Positions 46,878 through 56,925 of a DNA stretch of 64,000 nt are shown here, in pieces. How positions within the stretch are numbered: the stretch's first letter is position 1; each line of letters opens with the position of its first letter. This stretch comes from Gammaproteobacteria bacterium. GTDB lineage: Bacteria; Pseudomonadota; Gammaproteobacteria; Eutrophobiales; Eutrophobiaceae. The DNA is taken from contig JAJDUB010000034.1 in the NCBI GenBank assembly GCA_022826885.1, positions 1 to 64,000 of the forward strand, written 5' to 3'. A program made the translations under genes and the position numbers. A model generated the notes under the pieces. The model was not told the origin of the DNA, ran no database searches, and saw only the letters and a list, made by a program, of their open reading frames with translations.

Positions 46878-46972
46878 TGAGGTCAGGTCGCACATTGCAC
46901 ACGCGATATAGTCCCCTTTCTGACCCCATCAGTCACCCGCGTGTGCAATGTGCGACCTGACCCCATCAGTCC
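46871..46972. repeat. Long inverted repeat (35-bp arms) between M16 gene and rsmD
   Basis: Arms at 46871-46905 and 46938-46972 are complementary over 35 positions with one mismatch. The inner 25 bp (GGTCAGGTCGCACATTGCAC...) are perfect. The loop holds a further CCCCATCAGTCAC copy. The element covers the M16 stop codon and ends 4 nt before the rsmD ATG, filling the intergenic space. It would form a very stable cruciform or RNA hairpin and resembles transposase-mobilised palindromes. Confidence 0.85.
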
Positions 46973-46976
46973 CGGC

Positions 46977-48021
<1,045 letters not shown>

Positions 48022-48035
48022 AAAAGGGTACTCGC

Positions 48036-49727
48036 ATGAAGGAAAAAAGAATAACAACCACCGCCGTATCATGGCTGTTTGCCTGTGTGCTCATCAGTGC
48101 AGGACCGTGCCGGGCGGAGGGCGCGCCTGCCCATGCCGTTGCCAGCGCCCACCCCCTGGCGACCGCGGCGGGAGTGGAGATTTTGCAGGAGGGCGGGAAC
48201 GCATTTGATGCGGCCGTTGCGGTCAGCGCAGCCCTGGGCGTGGTTGAGCCGTTCAGTTCCGGCTTCGGCGGCGGCGGCTTCTGGCTGGTCCACCGCGCCG
48301 CCGACGGTAAGCAGGTGATGATAGACGGCAGGGAAACCGCGCCGGCCCTGGCGCATGAGCGAATGTATCGCGACGCGCAGGATAACGTGATCAGGGACGC
48401 CTCATTGAAAGGCCCGCTGGCCGCAGGAATCCCGGGCATGCCTGCAGGCCTGGTCCATCTTGCCGAGGAGTACGGTCGCCTGCCGCTGCGCCAATCCCTG
48501 GCGCCGGCAATCCGTTATGCCGAACAGGGGTTCAAGGTAACGTCTCGTTACCACCGCCTGTCCGCCTATGTCGCCGATACATTACGGCAATACCCGGCTG
48601 CAGCAGGGATCTTCCTGCAGGACGGCAAGCCGCCGCGCATCGGTCACCTGGTCCGGCAGGAAGCGCTGGCGAAAACCATTGAAGCCATCGCGGAGAAAGG
48701 CCTGGATGGTTTTTACAGGGGTCCGATTGCGGAACGAATGGTGCGGGAAGCGCGCAAACACGGGGGGATCTGGAGTCTTCAGGACCTCGACGCATACCGG
48801 GTCGTGGAACGCGAACCGGTTGTCTTCAGCTACCGGGACACGCGTATCGTTTCCGCGCCGCCGCCTTCCTCGGGCGGCATAGTCATGGCCCAGGCCCTGA
48901 GCATCCTGGAACAGTTCGACCTGAACGACATGAGCAACGTGCAACGCAAGCATCACATCATTGAAGCAATGCGGCGCGCCTTCCGTGACCGGTCCGTGTT
49001 CCTGGGAGATCCCGACTTTGTGAATGTTCCGACCGATCGCCTCCTGGATGAATCTTACCTGGAGGGCCTGGCGCTGACGATAGATGCGGCTAATGCAACC
49101 CCCAGTGACATTCTCGGCAACGGCCCCACCCTGTTACAGGTCGGGACCCAGACCACGCATTTTTCCGTACTGGACAAGGAAGGGAACCGCGCGGCAGGGA
49201 CCTTGAGCGTCAACACCCTGTTCGGCGCATGCTTTGTGGCGGAAGGAACCGGGGTGCTGTTCAATAATGAGATGGATGACTTCTCCGCGAAGCGCAATAC
49301 CCCCAATGCCTACGGCCTGATCGGTGATGAAGCCAACGCGATTGCGCCGGGCAAGCGCCCGTTATCCAGCATGACTCCCACGTTTCTGGAGACACCGGAC
49401 CGGGTCGGGATTGTCGGGACGCCCGGCGGCAGCCGCATCATCAGCATGGTGATGCTGGCGGCGCTGGATTTTGCCGACGGCGGGTTACCCCAATCCTGGG
49501 TCAGCCTGCGGCGCTTTCACCACCAGTACCAGCCGGACCAGGTCCAGTTCGAACTGCACGGCCTGACGAAATTTGAACGGCAGCGCCTGGCCGGAATGGG
49601 CCATGAGTTGAGGGAAATCTCCCGCCGTTACGGCAACATGCAGGCGATTTTATGGGACAAGACGGAAGACAGGGTCTACAGCGCCAGCGACCCCAGGGGT
49701 GAAGGCCAGGCCGTCGTTGTCGAATAA
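48036..49727 (+). CDS. ggt: Gamma-glutamyltransferase
   Basis: Periplasmic Ntn-hydrolase that hydrolyses or transfers the gamma-glutamyl group of glutathione. It is 563 aa. A signal peptide (LFACVLISAGPCRAEGAPA) precedes the large subunit with GGNAFDAAVAVSAALGVVEPFSSGFGGGGF. The autoprocessing site and catalytic Thr are in QTTHFSVLDKEGNRAAGTLSVNTLFG; the second Thr of TTH becomes the small-subunit N-terminus. SSMTPTFLETPDRVGIVGTPGGSRI is the conserved glycine-rich loop. It stands alone, closed by a palindromic repeat. Confidence 0.95.
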   Translation: MKEKRITTTAVSWLFACVLISAGPCRAEGAPAHAVASAHPLATAAGVEILQEGGNAFDAAVAVSAALGVVEPFSSGFGGGGFWLVHRAADGKQVMIDGRETAPALAHERMYRDAQDNVIRDASLKGPLAAGIPGMPAGLVHLAEEYGRLPLRQSLAPAIRYAEQGFKVTSRYHRLSAYVADTLRQYPAAAGIFLQDGKPPRIGHLVRQEALAKTIEAIAEKGLDGFYRGPIAERMVREARKHGGIWSLQDLDAYRVVEREPVVFSYRDTRIVSAPPPSSGGIVMAQALSILEQFDLNDMSNVQRKHHIIEAMRRAFRDRSVFLGDPDFVNVPTDRLLDESYLEGLALTIDAANATPSDILGNGPTLLQVGTQTTHFSVLDKEGNRAAGTLSVNTLFGACFVAEGTGVLFNNEMDDFSAKRNTPNAYGLIGDEANAIAPGKRPLSSMTPTFLETPDRVGIVGTPGGSRIISMVMLAALDFADGGLPQSWVSLRRFHHQYQPDQVQFELHGLTKFERQRLAGMGHELREISRRYGNMQAILWDKTEDRVYSASDPRGEGQAVVVE

Positions 49728-49739
49728 TTTTAGAGCGCC

Positions 49740-49763
49740 GGGGACGGACTTGAGTCCGTCCCC
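49740..49763. repeat. Palindromic repeat GGGGACGGACT-TG-AGTCCGTCCCC
   Basis: Perfect 11-bp arms, 12 nt after the ggt stop. Same family as 53501 and 62678. It lies between the convergent ggt and mutM genes and could terminate both. Confidence 0.75.
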
Positions 49764-49787
49764 ACCCTTCTCCCGGCTGCCCCCTTT

Positions 49788-49816
49788 CGTCATTCCGGGC
49801 TTGACCCGGAATCCAG
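49788..49816. repeat. REP-like repeat CGTCATTCCGGG...CCCGGAATCCAG
   Basis: Arms ATTCCGGG and CCCGGAAT around CTTGA. This is the widespread proteobacterial extragenic palindrome type; its antisense translation gives the familiar spurious peptide WIPGQARND seen in the ORF track. Confidence 0.75.
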
Positions 49817-49850
49817 TCAATTGATACGTCGCCCAACGGGCGACACATTA

Positions 49851-50666
49851 TCATCGCTGGCATTGCGCACAATAATAGGTTGAACGCTGCCCCTGGCGAA
49901 TCTGCCTGATGCTGCCGCGGCAGTTCCTGCAAGGCTCCCCGGCGCGATCATAGACATCCAGTTCCAGCCTGAAGTAACCGGGCGCGCCATCCCCGCCGAC
50001 AAAATCCCTTAACGTGGTGCCGCCCTTCGCCAGCGCCGCATTCAGCACGTCCCTGATGGCGCCGACCAGCGCGTCGTAGCGCGCCAGTGAGATATTGCCT
50101 GCCTTGCGCAGGGGATGGATGCCGCTCCTGAACAAGGCCTCGCTGGCGTAGATGTTGCCTACGCCGACAACGGTACGGCTGTCCATGATGAAACTCTTGA
50201 TGGCTTGTGTTCTGTTCCGGGACAGGTCATACAGGTACGGGGCGCTGAAATCCCGCTCCAGCGGCTCAGGGCCCAGGTGCCGCAACAGATGGTGTTTCAG
50301 GGGATCCTGGCGGGTCCAGTGGATGGAGCCGAAACGCCGCGGGTCGCGCAGGCGCAGGCAGGCGCCATCGCCAAAAATAATATCGACATGGTCGTGTTTA
50401 TCTGCCGGAGTTGACGGGTCAAGGATGCGCAGGCTGCCGGACATGCCCAGGTGCAGGATGACGCAACCGTGCTCCAGGTAAAACAGCAGGTATTTCGCGC
50501 GCCGCCCCACAGCCGTGACCCGGCTGCCGACAAGTTCCTGCTCCAGACCCGCGGGGACCGGCCAGCGCAACTGCTGTTGCCGGATTGCAACGGCAAGAAC
50601 GGGTTTGTTGAGGATGTGGGGAGAGATGCCCCGGCGGGTGGTCTCAACCTCGGGTAATTCCGGCAT
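49851..50666 (-). CDS. mutM: Formamidopyrimidine-DNA glycosylase
   Basis: Removes 8-oxoguanine and formamidopyrimidines. It is 271 aa. The start must be the ATG at 50666, since MPELPEVETTRRGI places the catalytic Pro2 and Glu3 at the N-terminus; the track adds seven residues. Helix-two-turn-helix region QAIKSFIMDSRTVVGVGNIYASEALFRSGIHP, and the C-terminal zinc finger CRNCRGSIRQIRQGQRSTYYCAQC. It lies near coaD and rsmD as in pseudomonads, convergent with ggt. Confidence 0.97.
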   Translation of the reverse strand: MPELPEVETTRRGISPHILNKPVLAVAIRQQQLRWPVPAGLEQELVGSRVTAVGRRAKYLLFYLEHGCVILHLGMSGSLRILDPSTPADKHDHVDIIFGDGACLRLRDPRRFGSIHWTRQDPLKHHLLRHLGPEPLERDFSAPYLYDLSRNRTQAIKSFIMDSRTVVGVGNIYASEALFRSGIHPLRKAGNISLARYDALVGAIRDVLNAALAKGGTTLRDFVGGDGAPGYFRLELDVYDRAGEPCRNCRGSIRQIRQGQRSTYYCAQCQR

Positions 50667-50713
50667 TATGAATAAAAACCCATCCAACCCTCACAATACT
50701 CATAATTTCCATC

Positions 50714-50742
50714 TTGAAAGCAATGGGGAAATCTGGTAAAAT
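50714..50742 (+). promoter_or_regulatory. Sigma-70-type promoter for the third TonB receptor
   Basis: TTGAAA, 17-bp spacer, TAAAAT, 71 nt upstream of the ATG. A second TATAAT at about 50780 lacks a -35. No Fur box or riboswitch was seen in the 147-nt spacer. Confidence 0.5.
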
Positions 50743-50813
50743 GCGGGTTTGTTCCTGATGTCAAATCACTTGAAGAATTTATAATACAGTATGATGTTGT
50801 TGAGGAGACCATC

Positions 50814-53435
50814 ATGAAAAAATCCAGGATGTTCAGCCATTTCATTATAACATTCCTTGCTGTTTCACCCATCACCCTGCAACCTGTTGCCCATGCCCAG
50901 CAAGCGGAAGCGACAGTGATCGAGGAGATCGTCATCATCGGCAGCCGGCGCCAGGAAGGGCGTTCGCAGACCGAGTCATTGGTGCCGGTGGACGTGTTCG
51001 GCGGTGAGGACCTGTCAAACATGGGTTCAACCGATATGGACGCGGCGCTGTCCAACCTGATCCCGTCCTACAAGGTCGACCAGCAGGCCATCAACGATGC
51101 CGCCACCCTGGTGCGCCCGGCCACCTTGCGCGGCCTGCCGCCGGACTCCACCCTGGTGCTGGTGAACGGCAAACGCCGCCACCGGGCCTCGGTCATCACG
51201 TTCCTGGGCAACGGCGTGGCGGACGGCTCGCAAGGCCCGGACGTGTCCGTCATCCCCTCGATTGCGCTGAAGCGGGTGGAAGTGCTGCGTGACGGCGCCG
51301 CCGCCCAGTACGGTTCCGACGCCATCGCCGGGGTGATCAACTTTGAACTGAAGGACGACGCCGAAGGCGGCGCGTTCGAAGCGCGCTGGGGCCAGCACTA
51401 TGAAGGCGACGGCGATGGTTTCAACTTCGCCGGCAACATCGGTTTGCCCATGAGCAGCAGCGGCTTTCTCAACCTCAGTATGGAATACAAGGAAGCCGAC
51501 CCCACCAGCCGGGCATTTCAACGGCCGGACGCCCAGGCCCTGGTGAACGCCGGCAACCCGCATATTGAAGACCCCGGCTACGACCACGTGTTTCACCCGA
51601 CCGTGATGGTCTGGGGCGCGCCGGAGTTCAAGTATGACTACAAGTTCTTCGGTAATATGGGCATCGACCTGAGCGACAGCTTCGAGGTTTACGGTTACGG
51701 CAATTACGCAAAGCGCAAGGTGGAGGGCGGCTTTTACTTCCGTAACCCGCACACCCGTAGCGGCGTGTTTAATGGTGATATTGACCCCGTGAGCGGATAC
51801 GACACAGTTAAGGTCGCGGATATTAACGGCCTGGGCGTAGGTGAGCCCTGCCCTGTGATCCGAATCATGAATGATGCGGCCAACCCCGGGGACATCGCCG
51901 CAGTCGAGGCCCGTCCCGACTGTGAATCGTTTATCACGCGCTTTCCCGGCGGTTTTGTACCCCGTTTCGGCGGCACCATGGAAGACTACAGCGCAGCCTT
52001 CGGGGTGCGTGGAGAGCTGCCCGGCGACTGGCACGTGGATGTGAGTGGTGTTTACGGGCGCCACAAGGCGTCGTACTTCATGCGCCATACGATTAATCCG
52101 CAATTGTTGGCCAAGCCGGATATCTCGGCAGCCAATATCCCCATCGAGTATGTGCCGGGAGCCTACACGGAGACGGATTATTCCATTAACCTCGATGTGA
52201 CAAAACTCCTGGACCTGCCGCTGTTCGCTTCGCCGGTGAACGTGGCTTTTGGTGTGGAACATCGCCAGGAGGAGTTCAAGGTGACCCCGGGCGGCGAGAA
52301 TTCCTGGTTCATCGACGACCGCCCCGGCGGTTTGGCAGAGCAGGGCTTCGGCATCGGCTCCAACGGCTTTACCGGGTTCAGCCCCCGTATTTCCGGCACC
52401 TGGTCGCGTAACAGCTACGCCGGCTATATCGACGTCGAGGCCGAGTTGACGGACCGCATCGTACTGGGCGCCGCGGGACGCTATGAAGATCACAAGGGCG
52501 TCGGCGAGACCTGGGATTTCAAGATCAGCGCCCGCGCCCAGGTGACGGACGCCCTGGCCTTGCGCGGCGCGGTGAGCACCGGCTTCCGGGCGCCGACAGT
52601 GGGCCAGGCCAACGTACAAAACGTGACCACCGCGTTTACAGCCGGCATGCTGGCAGATGAAGCCACGCTGCCGCCCACTCACCCGGCCTCGGCCCTGGTG
52701 GGGGGCAGGGCGTTGACGCCGGAGGAATCCACCAACTTTACTCTTGGCATGGTGTTCAACGTGGGCGATATGGACGTGACCATAGACTACTTCAATATAA
52801 AGGTGGAAGACCGCATCGCCCGTAGCAGCAATAAAAATCTGACGGACGCGGACCGGCAGACCCTGTTGTCACAGGGTGTGGCGGATGCGCTCGCCTTCAC
52901 GGGTGTACGTTTCTACGTCAATGATTTCGACACCACCACCCAGGGTATCGACATTGTCGCCACCCTGCCGTTTGAGATGGCCGGGGGCAACTCCAATCTC
53001 AGCTTTGCCGGCAACTGGACCGAAACGGAAGTGGACCAGTGGAACCCGGATGTAATTGGCGACAAGAGGGTGACCCAGTTGGAGAAGAACCATCCAGAGT
53101 TCCGTTTCACCACTACGCTGAACCACACCCAGGGTCCCTGGAGCCTGCTGCTGCGGGGACGCTTCTACGATGGTTTCGTGGAGTTTACCACTGACAACTC
53201 AGCCGCCCTGTTGAACGCCGGGTCGCGCTGGTTGATGGATGCCGAACTGGGCTATTCACTCAACGACAACATCACCCTGGTGGCCGGCGCCGAGAACTTC
53301 ACCGATACCACGCCCACCCACCAGAGGAATAACGTCGGCTATCCGGGCGAGGTGTCCGGCATGACATACGCCGAGACCTCGCCGTACGGCTTTAACGGCG
53401 GGTTCTACTACTTCAGGGCGTTGTATAACTGGTAA
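50814..53435 (+). CDS. TonB-dependent outer-membrane receptor (complete)
   Basis: Outer-membrane receptor of 873 aa with signal peptide (FIITFLAVSPITLQPVAHAQ) and TonB-box region EEIVIIGSRRQEGRSQTESLVPVDVF. The plug contains TLRGLPPDSTLVLVNGKRRHRASVI and VEVLRDGAAAQYGSDAIAGVINFEL, followed by a barrel and the C-terminal aromatic strand end (FRALYNW). The plug style (LVNGKRRH, QYGSDAIAGVINF) marks a group of large receptors abundant in oligotrophic marine gammas. Unlike the first receptor, there is no long N-terminal linker. GAGGAG precedes the ATG. No gene next to it gives the ligand. Confidence 0.95.
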   Translation: MKKSRMFSHFIITFLAVSPITLQPVAHAQQAEATVIEEIVIIGSRRQEGRSQTESLVPVDVFGGEDLSNMGSTDMDAALSNLIPSYKVDQQAINDAATLVRPATLRGLPPDSTLVLVNGKRRHRASVITFLGNGVADGSQGPDVSVIPSIALKRVEVLRDGAAAQYGSDAIAGVINFELKDDAEGGAFEARWGQHYEGDGDGFNFAGNIGLPMSSSGFLNLSMEYKEADPTSRAFQRPDAQALVNAGNPHIEDPGYDHVFHPTVMVWGAPEFKYDYKFFGNMGIDLSDSFEVYGYGNYAKRKVEGGFYFRNPHTRSGVFNGDIDPVSGYDTVKVADINGLGVGEPCPVIRIMNDAANPGDIAAVEARPDCESFITRFPGGFVPRFGGTMEDYSAAFGVRGELPGDWHVDVSGVYGRHKASYFMRHTINPQLLAKPDISAANIPIEYVPGAYTETDYSINLDVTKLLDLPLFASPVNVAFGVEHRQEEFKVTPGGENSWFIDDRPGGLAEQGFGIGSNGFTGFSPRISGTWSRNSYAGYIDVEAELTDRIVLGAAGRYEDHKGVGETWDFKISARAQVTDALALRGAVSTGFRAPTVGQANVQNVTTAFTAGMLADEATLPPTHPASALVGGRALTPEESTNFTLGMVFNVGDMDVTIDYFNIKVEDRIARSSNKNLTDADRQTLLSQGVADALAFTGVRFYVNDFDTTTQGIDIVATLPFEMAGGNSNLSFAGNWTETEVDQWNPDVIGDKRVTQLEKNHPEFRFTTTLNHTQGPWSLLLRGRFYDGFVEFTTDNSAALLNAGSRWLMDAELGYSLNDNITLVAGAENFTDTTPTHQRNNVGYPGEVSGMTYAETSPYGFNGGFYYFRALYNW

Positions 53436-53463
53436 GGGGGCAATATCAGCAGTTGAAACAATC

Positions 53464-53485
53464 GGGACGGAGTTAAATCCGTCCG
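53464..53485. repeat. Short palindrome GGACGGA-GTTAAA-TCCGTCC
   Basis: Perfect 7-bp arms, 29 nt after the TonB receptor stop; a shorter copy of the same family as the terminator just downstream. Confidence 0.55.
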
Positions 53486-53500
53486 CTTGGGCAACATGCG

Positions 53501-53527
53501 AGGGGACAGACCTCAGGTCTGTCCCCT
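53501..53527. terminator. Bidirectional intrinsic terminator between TonB receptor and yaaA
   Basis: AGGGGACAGACCT-C-AGGTCTGTCCCCT, 13-bp perfect stem, followed by TTTTT on the plus strand. Good rho-independent terminator for the receptor; it belongs to the same palindrome family. Confidence 0.75.
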
Positions 53528-53533
53528 TTTTCG

Positions 53534-54310
53534 TCAGGCTTTGCTGCTACGGGTAAAAACCGGGCTGTCGGTGTCTGACAAGGTGTCGTTGTAGCGGTAA
53601 CCCTCCAGGTCAAACCCCCTGAGGTCGTCCGGTTCCGCCAGCCGGTTGCGGATGATGTAACGGCTCATCAGGCCACGCGCCTTTTTGGCTGTAAACGAGA
53701 TGAATTTGTAATCCCCGTTGCGCGCTTCCTTGAAGGTCGGGGTAACGATGCGAGCGTTTAGACTTTCCGGCTGCACGGATTTGAAATACTCGTTCGACGC
53801 CAGGTTGACCAGTACCGGGCTGTCCTGTCCGGCGAGCTCATCGTTGAGGATCTTGTTTATCCGGTCGTCCCAGAAGTCATACAGGTCCTTGCCCCGGCGG
53901 TTTTTCAGTTTTGTGCCCATTTCCAGCCGGTAGGGCTGCATCAGGTCAAGCGGTTTCAGGACGCCGTACAGGCCGGAGAGTATCCGCAGGTGTGCCTGGG
54001 CAAACTGCAAATCGTCCACGTCCAGGTTGTCCGCGTCCAGCCCGGCGTATACGTCGCCCTTGAACGCCAGGACGGACTGCTTGGCATTGTCGGCGGTAAA
54101 CGGCAGTGACCAGTTGTGATAGCGATTCGAGTTCAGGTCGGCCAGCTTCGGGCTGATGCCCATCAAATCACCCAGCCGGTAGGGCTCGTATGAGCGAAGC
54201 TCATCGATTAACTCCGCCGAGTCGTCCAGAAAATCAGGGATGGTAAACGTCGGTACCTTGGGCGGGGTCTCGAAATCCAGTGTTTTCGCAGGTGAGATTA
54301 CGATCAGCAT
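53534..54310 (-). CDS. yaaA: Peroxide stress protein YaaA
   Basis: DUF328 protein that lowers free iron during hydrogen peroxide stress in E. coli. It is 258 aa, the usual size. MLIVISPAKTLDFETPP, HLRILSGLYGVLKPLDLMQPYRLEMGTKL, LVNLASNEYFKSV and FKEARNGDYKFISFTAKKARGLMSRYII are family signatures. It lies 22 nt downstream of rpmG on the same strand. Confidence 0.95.
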   Translation of the reverse strand: MLIVISPAKTLDFETPPKVPTFTIPDFLDDSAELIDELRSYEPYRLGDLMGISPKLADLNSNRYHNWSLPFTADNAKQSVLAFKGDVYAGLDADNLDVDDLQFAQAHLRILSGLYGVLKPLDLMQPYRLEMGTKLKNRRGKDLYDFWDDRINKILNDELAGQDSPVLVNLASNEYFKSVQPESLNARIVTPTFKEARNGDYKFISFTAKKARGLMSRYIIRNRLAEPDDLRGFDLEGYRYNDTLSDTDSPVFTRSSKA

Positions 54311-54332
54311 GGCGCCGGGTTCGGGTGTGGAA

Positions 54333-54500
54333 CTACTTGATCTTCCCTTCCTTGTAGATCACGTGCTTGCGGATGACGGGGTCGAATTTCATGATCTCCA
54401 TCTTGTCCGGCGTGTTCCGCTTGTTTTTTGTGGTGGTGTAGAAATGCCCTGTGCCGGCGGATGAAACCAGGCGAATTTTATCGCGTGCGCTGTTGGCCAT
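54333..54500 (-). CDS. rpmG: 50S ribosomal protein L33
   Basis: Missed by the ORF track because of its size. It is 55 aa: [20 protein letters not shown], then [20 protein letters not shown] and [15 protein letters not shown]. This is the cysteine-free (zinc-independent) L33 form, so it does not need zinc. It is 16 nt downstream of rpmB. The rpmB-rpmG pair is conserved. Confidence 0.96.
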   Translation of the reverse strand: MANSARDKIRLVSSAGTGHFYTTTKNKRNTPDKMEIMKFDPVIRKHVIYKEGKIK

Positions 54501-54516
54501 GTTTGTCTCCCGTTTC

Positions 54517-54753
54517 CTATACTTTTATGCCACGCGCCCGGACATCGGTCAGCACCTGGTCGATACCCAGCTTGTCGATGATGCGCAACCCCTTGCTGCT
54601 GACCCGAAGTTTCACCCAGCGGTTTTCACTCTCCACCCAGAACCTGCGCTCGTGCAGGTTGGGCAGGAAGCGCCGCTTGCTTTTATTGTTGGCGTGGGAA
54701 ACGTTATTCCCCGACATGGGTTTCTTTCCGGTTACCTGGCAGACCCGTGACAT
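54517..54753 (-). CDS. rpmB: 50S ribosomal protein L28
   Basis: 78 aa, matching E. coli L28 in length. [63 protein letters not shown] is diagnostic. Only one Cys is present, so this is a zinc-free form. It is upstream of rpmG and downstream of radC on the same strand. Confidence 0.97.
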   Translation of the reverse strand: MSRVCQVTGKKPMSGNNVSHANNKSKRRFLPNLHERRFWVESENRWVKLRVSSKGLRIIDKLGIDQVLTDVRARGIKV

Positions 54754-54848
54754 GGCAGTGTTCTCTTGGTTCTACAAAAGGACGCGGATTATACACTGTC
54801 AGGAAATGTGTGACAAGGACCGCTGTTGCACTCTCCTTGCTTTAACGG

Positions 54849-55523
54849 TCACATCAGACCTCGTTCGGCCATCGACGTCACCAGTTTGTCGCCGACTACC
54901 AGGTGATCTAATACGCGCACGTCCAGCAGGGCCAGGGCCTGGGTCAGCTTGATCGTGATCTGCCGGTCGGCCTGGCTCGGTTCGGCTATTCCCGAAGGGT
55001 GGTTGTGGGCAAAGATAATGGCGGCAGCGTTCAACTCAAGACAGCGTTTCACCACTTCGCGCGGATAGACGCTGGCGCCATCAATGGTCCCGGTGAACAG
55101 GATTTCACTGTTGATGATGCGGTGCCGGTTGTCCAGGAACAGGCAGGCGAATACTTCATGGGGATAGCGGCACAACCAGGCTTTGACGTAGGTTTTGGTC
55201 TTGTCGGGATTGCTCAGTGCCGGCCTGGCGCGCACCTCTGCCTCAAGAAAGCGCCGGCCCAGTTCCAGGGCGGCCTGCAGCAACACCCATTTGGCTTCAC
55301 CCAGCCCCTTGGTTTTCATGAGGGTCTTGCGGTCCTGTTCCAGCAGCGGGCGCAGCCCCTGGGCCCCGGCCAGCATGTCCCTGGCCATGTCCACGGCGCT
55401 GTGACCGCTGTAACCGGAGCCGAGGAAGAGGGCGATCAGTTCCGCATCGGACAGGCTGTGCGGGCCGTTGTTCAGCAGTTTGAAACGGGGTTGCTCGGTT
55501 TGCGGCCAGTGGCGGATTGCCAT
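54849..55523 (-). CDS. radC: RadC/YeeS family JAB-domain protein
   Basis: Putative metal-dependent JAMM protein of uncertain role; the old link to DNA repair is not well supported. It is 224 aa from the ATG at 55523, which has a perfect AAGGAGGT site; the track start adds 24 residues. The N-terminal helical HhH region (LSDAELIALFLGSG) precedes the JAMM domain, with metal ligands in IIFAHNHPSGIAEPSQADRQIT. It is divergent from coaBC and upstream of rpmB, the standard gammaproteobacterial order. Confidence 0.95.
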   Translation of the reverse strand: MAIRHWPQTEQPRFKLLNNGPHSLSDAELIALFLGSGYSGHSAVDMARDMLAGAQGLRPLLEQDRKTLMKTKGLGEAKWVLLQAALELGRRFLEAEVRARPALSNPDKTKTYVKAWLCRYPHEVFACLFLDNRHRIINSEILFTGTIDGASVYPREVVKRCLELNAAAIIFAHNHPSGIAEPSQADRQITIKLTQALALLDVRVLDHLVVGDKLVTSMAERGLM

Positions 55524-55676
55524 GTTGAACCTCCTTGTTCGGTAGATAGGGGTAAGATGTAAGTAAAGCATACAGGAATGTGCTCCCAGTGACAATACTA
55601 AAACCCATAATCAATATCATTACCTGAAATCCCTGGAAAATATGCGTTTGCATCGAATATCGGCTAAACTTGCGCC

Positions 55677-56918
55677 ATGCAATCATTGAGTGACAAACGC
55701 ATCCTGCTTGGTATTACCGGGGGCATCGCCGCATACAAGAGCGCGGAACTGACCCGGCGTTTGCGCGATCACGGCGCCGAGGTCAGGGTGGTCATGACCC
55801 CGGCGGCAACCGAATTCATTGCGCCGCTGACCCTGCAGGCACTGTCGGGAAACCCGGTGCATACCGATCTTCTGGACCATGAAGCCGAAGCCGCCATGGG
55901 CCATATCGAACTCGCCCGCTGGGCCGATGCGGTCGTCGTCGCGCCGGCCACGGCGAACTTTATCGCGCGCCTGAGCAACGGCCTGGCTGACGACCTGTTA
56001 TCGACCCTGTGCCTGGCGACCGCCGCGCCGCTGCTGATTGCGCCGGCAATGAACCGGCAGATGTGGCAGAACCCGGCTACGCAGGAGAACATTGCCCGGC
56101 TGCAGGCTAGGGGAGTCACCCTGCTCGGCCCCGCCAGTGGAGCACAGGCATGTGGAGAGATGGGCCCGGGTCGCCTGCTCGAACCCGAGGAACTCGCTCA
56201 GGCGATTATTTCAGCCGGCAGGACAAACCAGCTTGCCGGGGTCAGCGTGCTGGTCAGCGCCGGGCCGACCCGGGAATTTATCGACCCGGTGCGTTACCTC
56301 AGCAACCGCAGCTCGGGCCGGATGGGTTATGCCGTGGCCCGCGCGGCCGAAGAGGCCGGCGCCGCGGTCACCTTGGTGTCCGGTCCCGTTTCCCTGGCGG
56401 CGCCGGCGCGGGTGAAGGTCGTAGAGGTGGTTTCCGCGGGGCAAATGCATGACGAAGTCCTTGCCGCGGCGCCGGCCACCGATATATTCGTTTCGTCCGC
56501 GGCGGTGGCGGATTACCGAACCGGCAATGCGGCAGGGCAGAAGATGAAAAAGAAAGATGCCGACCTGCTGCTGCGCCTGGAGAAGACGCCGGACATCCTG
56601 GCGGAAGTCGCCGCGCTGGACAGACCGCCGTTCACCGTCGGATTTGCCGCGGAGACGGAAAACCTCCATGACAATGCAAAGAAGAAACTGAAGAGTAAAA
56701 ACCTGGACATGATCGCGGCGAACCGGGTAGGAAACGGCCTGGGCTTTGACCGTGAGGAAAATGCATTGGAAGTTTTCTGGACGGGCGGATCAGAATCGCT
56801 GGCAACGGCGCCGAAGGAAAAACTGGCCCGGCAACTGGTGGAAATCATCATCGCGCGTTACCGCGAAAAATCTTTGGAGCAGCAGCACAGGACCAGGGTA
56901 AAAGACGTTCAGGATTGA
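55677..56918 (+). CDS. coaBC: Bifunctional phosphopantothenoylcysteine decarboxylase/synthase CoaBC
   Basis: Two steps of CoA synthesis in one protein of 413 aa. The N-terminal FMN-dependent CoaC part has ILLGITGGIAAYKSAELTRRL, the catalytic His region TDLLDHEAEAAMGHIELARWADAVVVAPATANFIARL and APAMNRQMWQNPATQENI. The C-terminal CTP-dependent CoaB part has VSAGPTREFIDPVRYLSNRSSGRMGYAVA, SSAAVADYR, KMKKKDADLLLRLEKTPDIL and VGFAAETENL. It diverges from radC and precedes algC; dut, often between them, is absent. Confidence 0.97.
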   Translation: MQSLSDKRILLGITGGIAAYKSAELTRRLRDHGAEVRVVMTPAATEFIAPLTLQALSGNPVHTDLLDHEAEAAMGHIELARWADAVVVAPATANFIARLSNGLADDLLSTLCLATAAPLLIAPAMNRQMWQNPATQENIARLQARGVTLLGPASGAQACGEMGPGRLLEPEELAQAIISAGRTNQLAGVSVLVSAGPTREFIDPVRYLSNRSSGRMGYAVARAAEEAGAAVTLVSGPVSLAAPARVKVVEVVSAGQMHDEVLAAAPATDIFVSSAAVADYRTGNAAGQKMKKKDADLLLRLEKTPDILAEVAALDRPPFTVGFAAETENLHDNAKKKLKSKNLDMIAANRVGNGLGFDREENALEVFWTGGSESLATAPKEKLARQLVEIIIARYREKSLEQQHRTRVKDVQD

Positions 56919-56925
56919 CCATCAA

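Noticed and set aside
49501-49932. 143-aa minus ORF with WIPGQARND
   Set aside because: That peptide is the translation of the common CGTCATTCCGGG palindrome, a known source of spurious ORFs.
51027-52682. 551-aa minus-strand ORF antisense to the third TonB receptor
   Set aside because: Frame opened by GC-rich codon use of the real gene; Val/Gly/His/Arg-rich composition with no recognisable motif, while the plus strand has signal peptide, plug and barrel.
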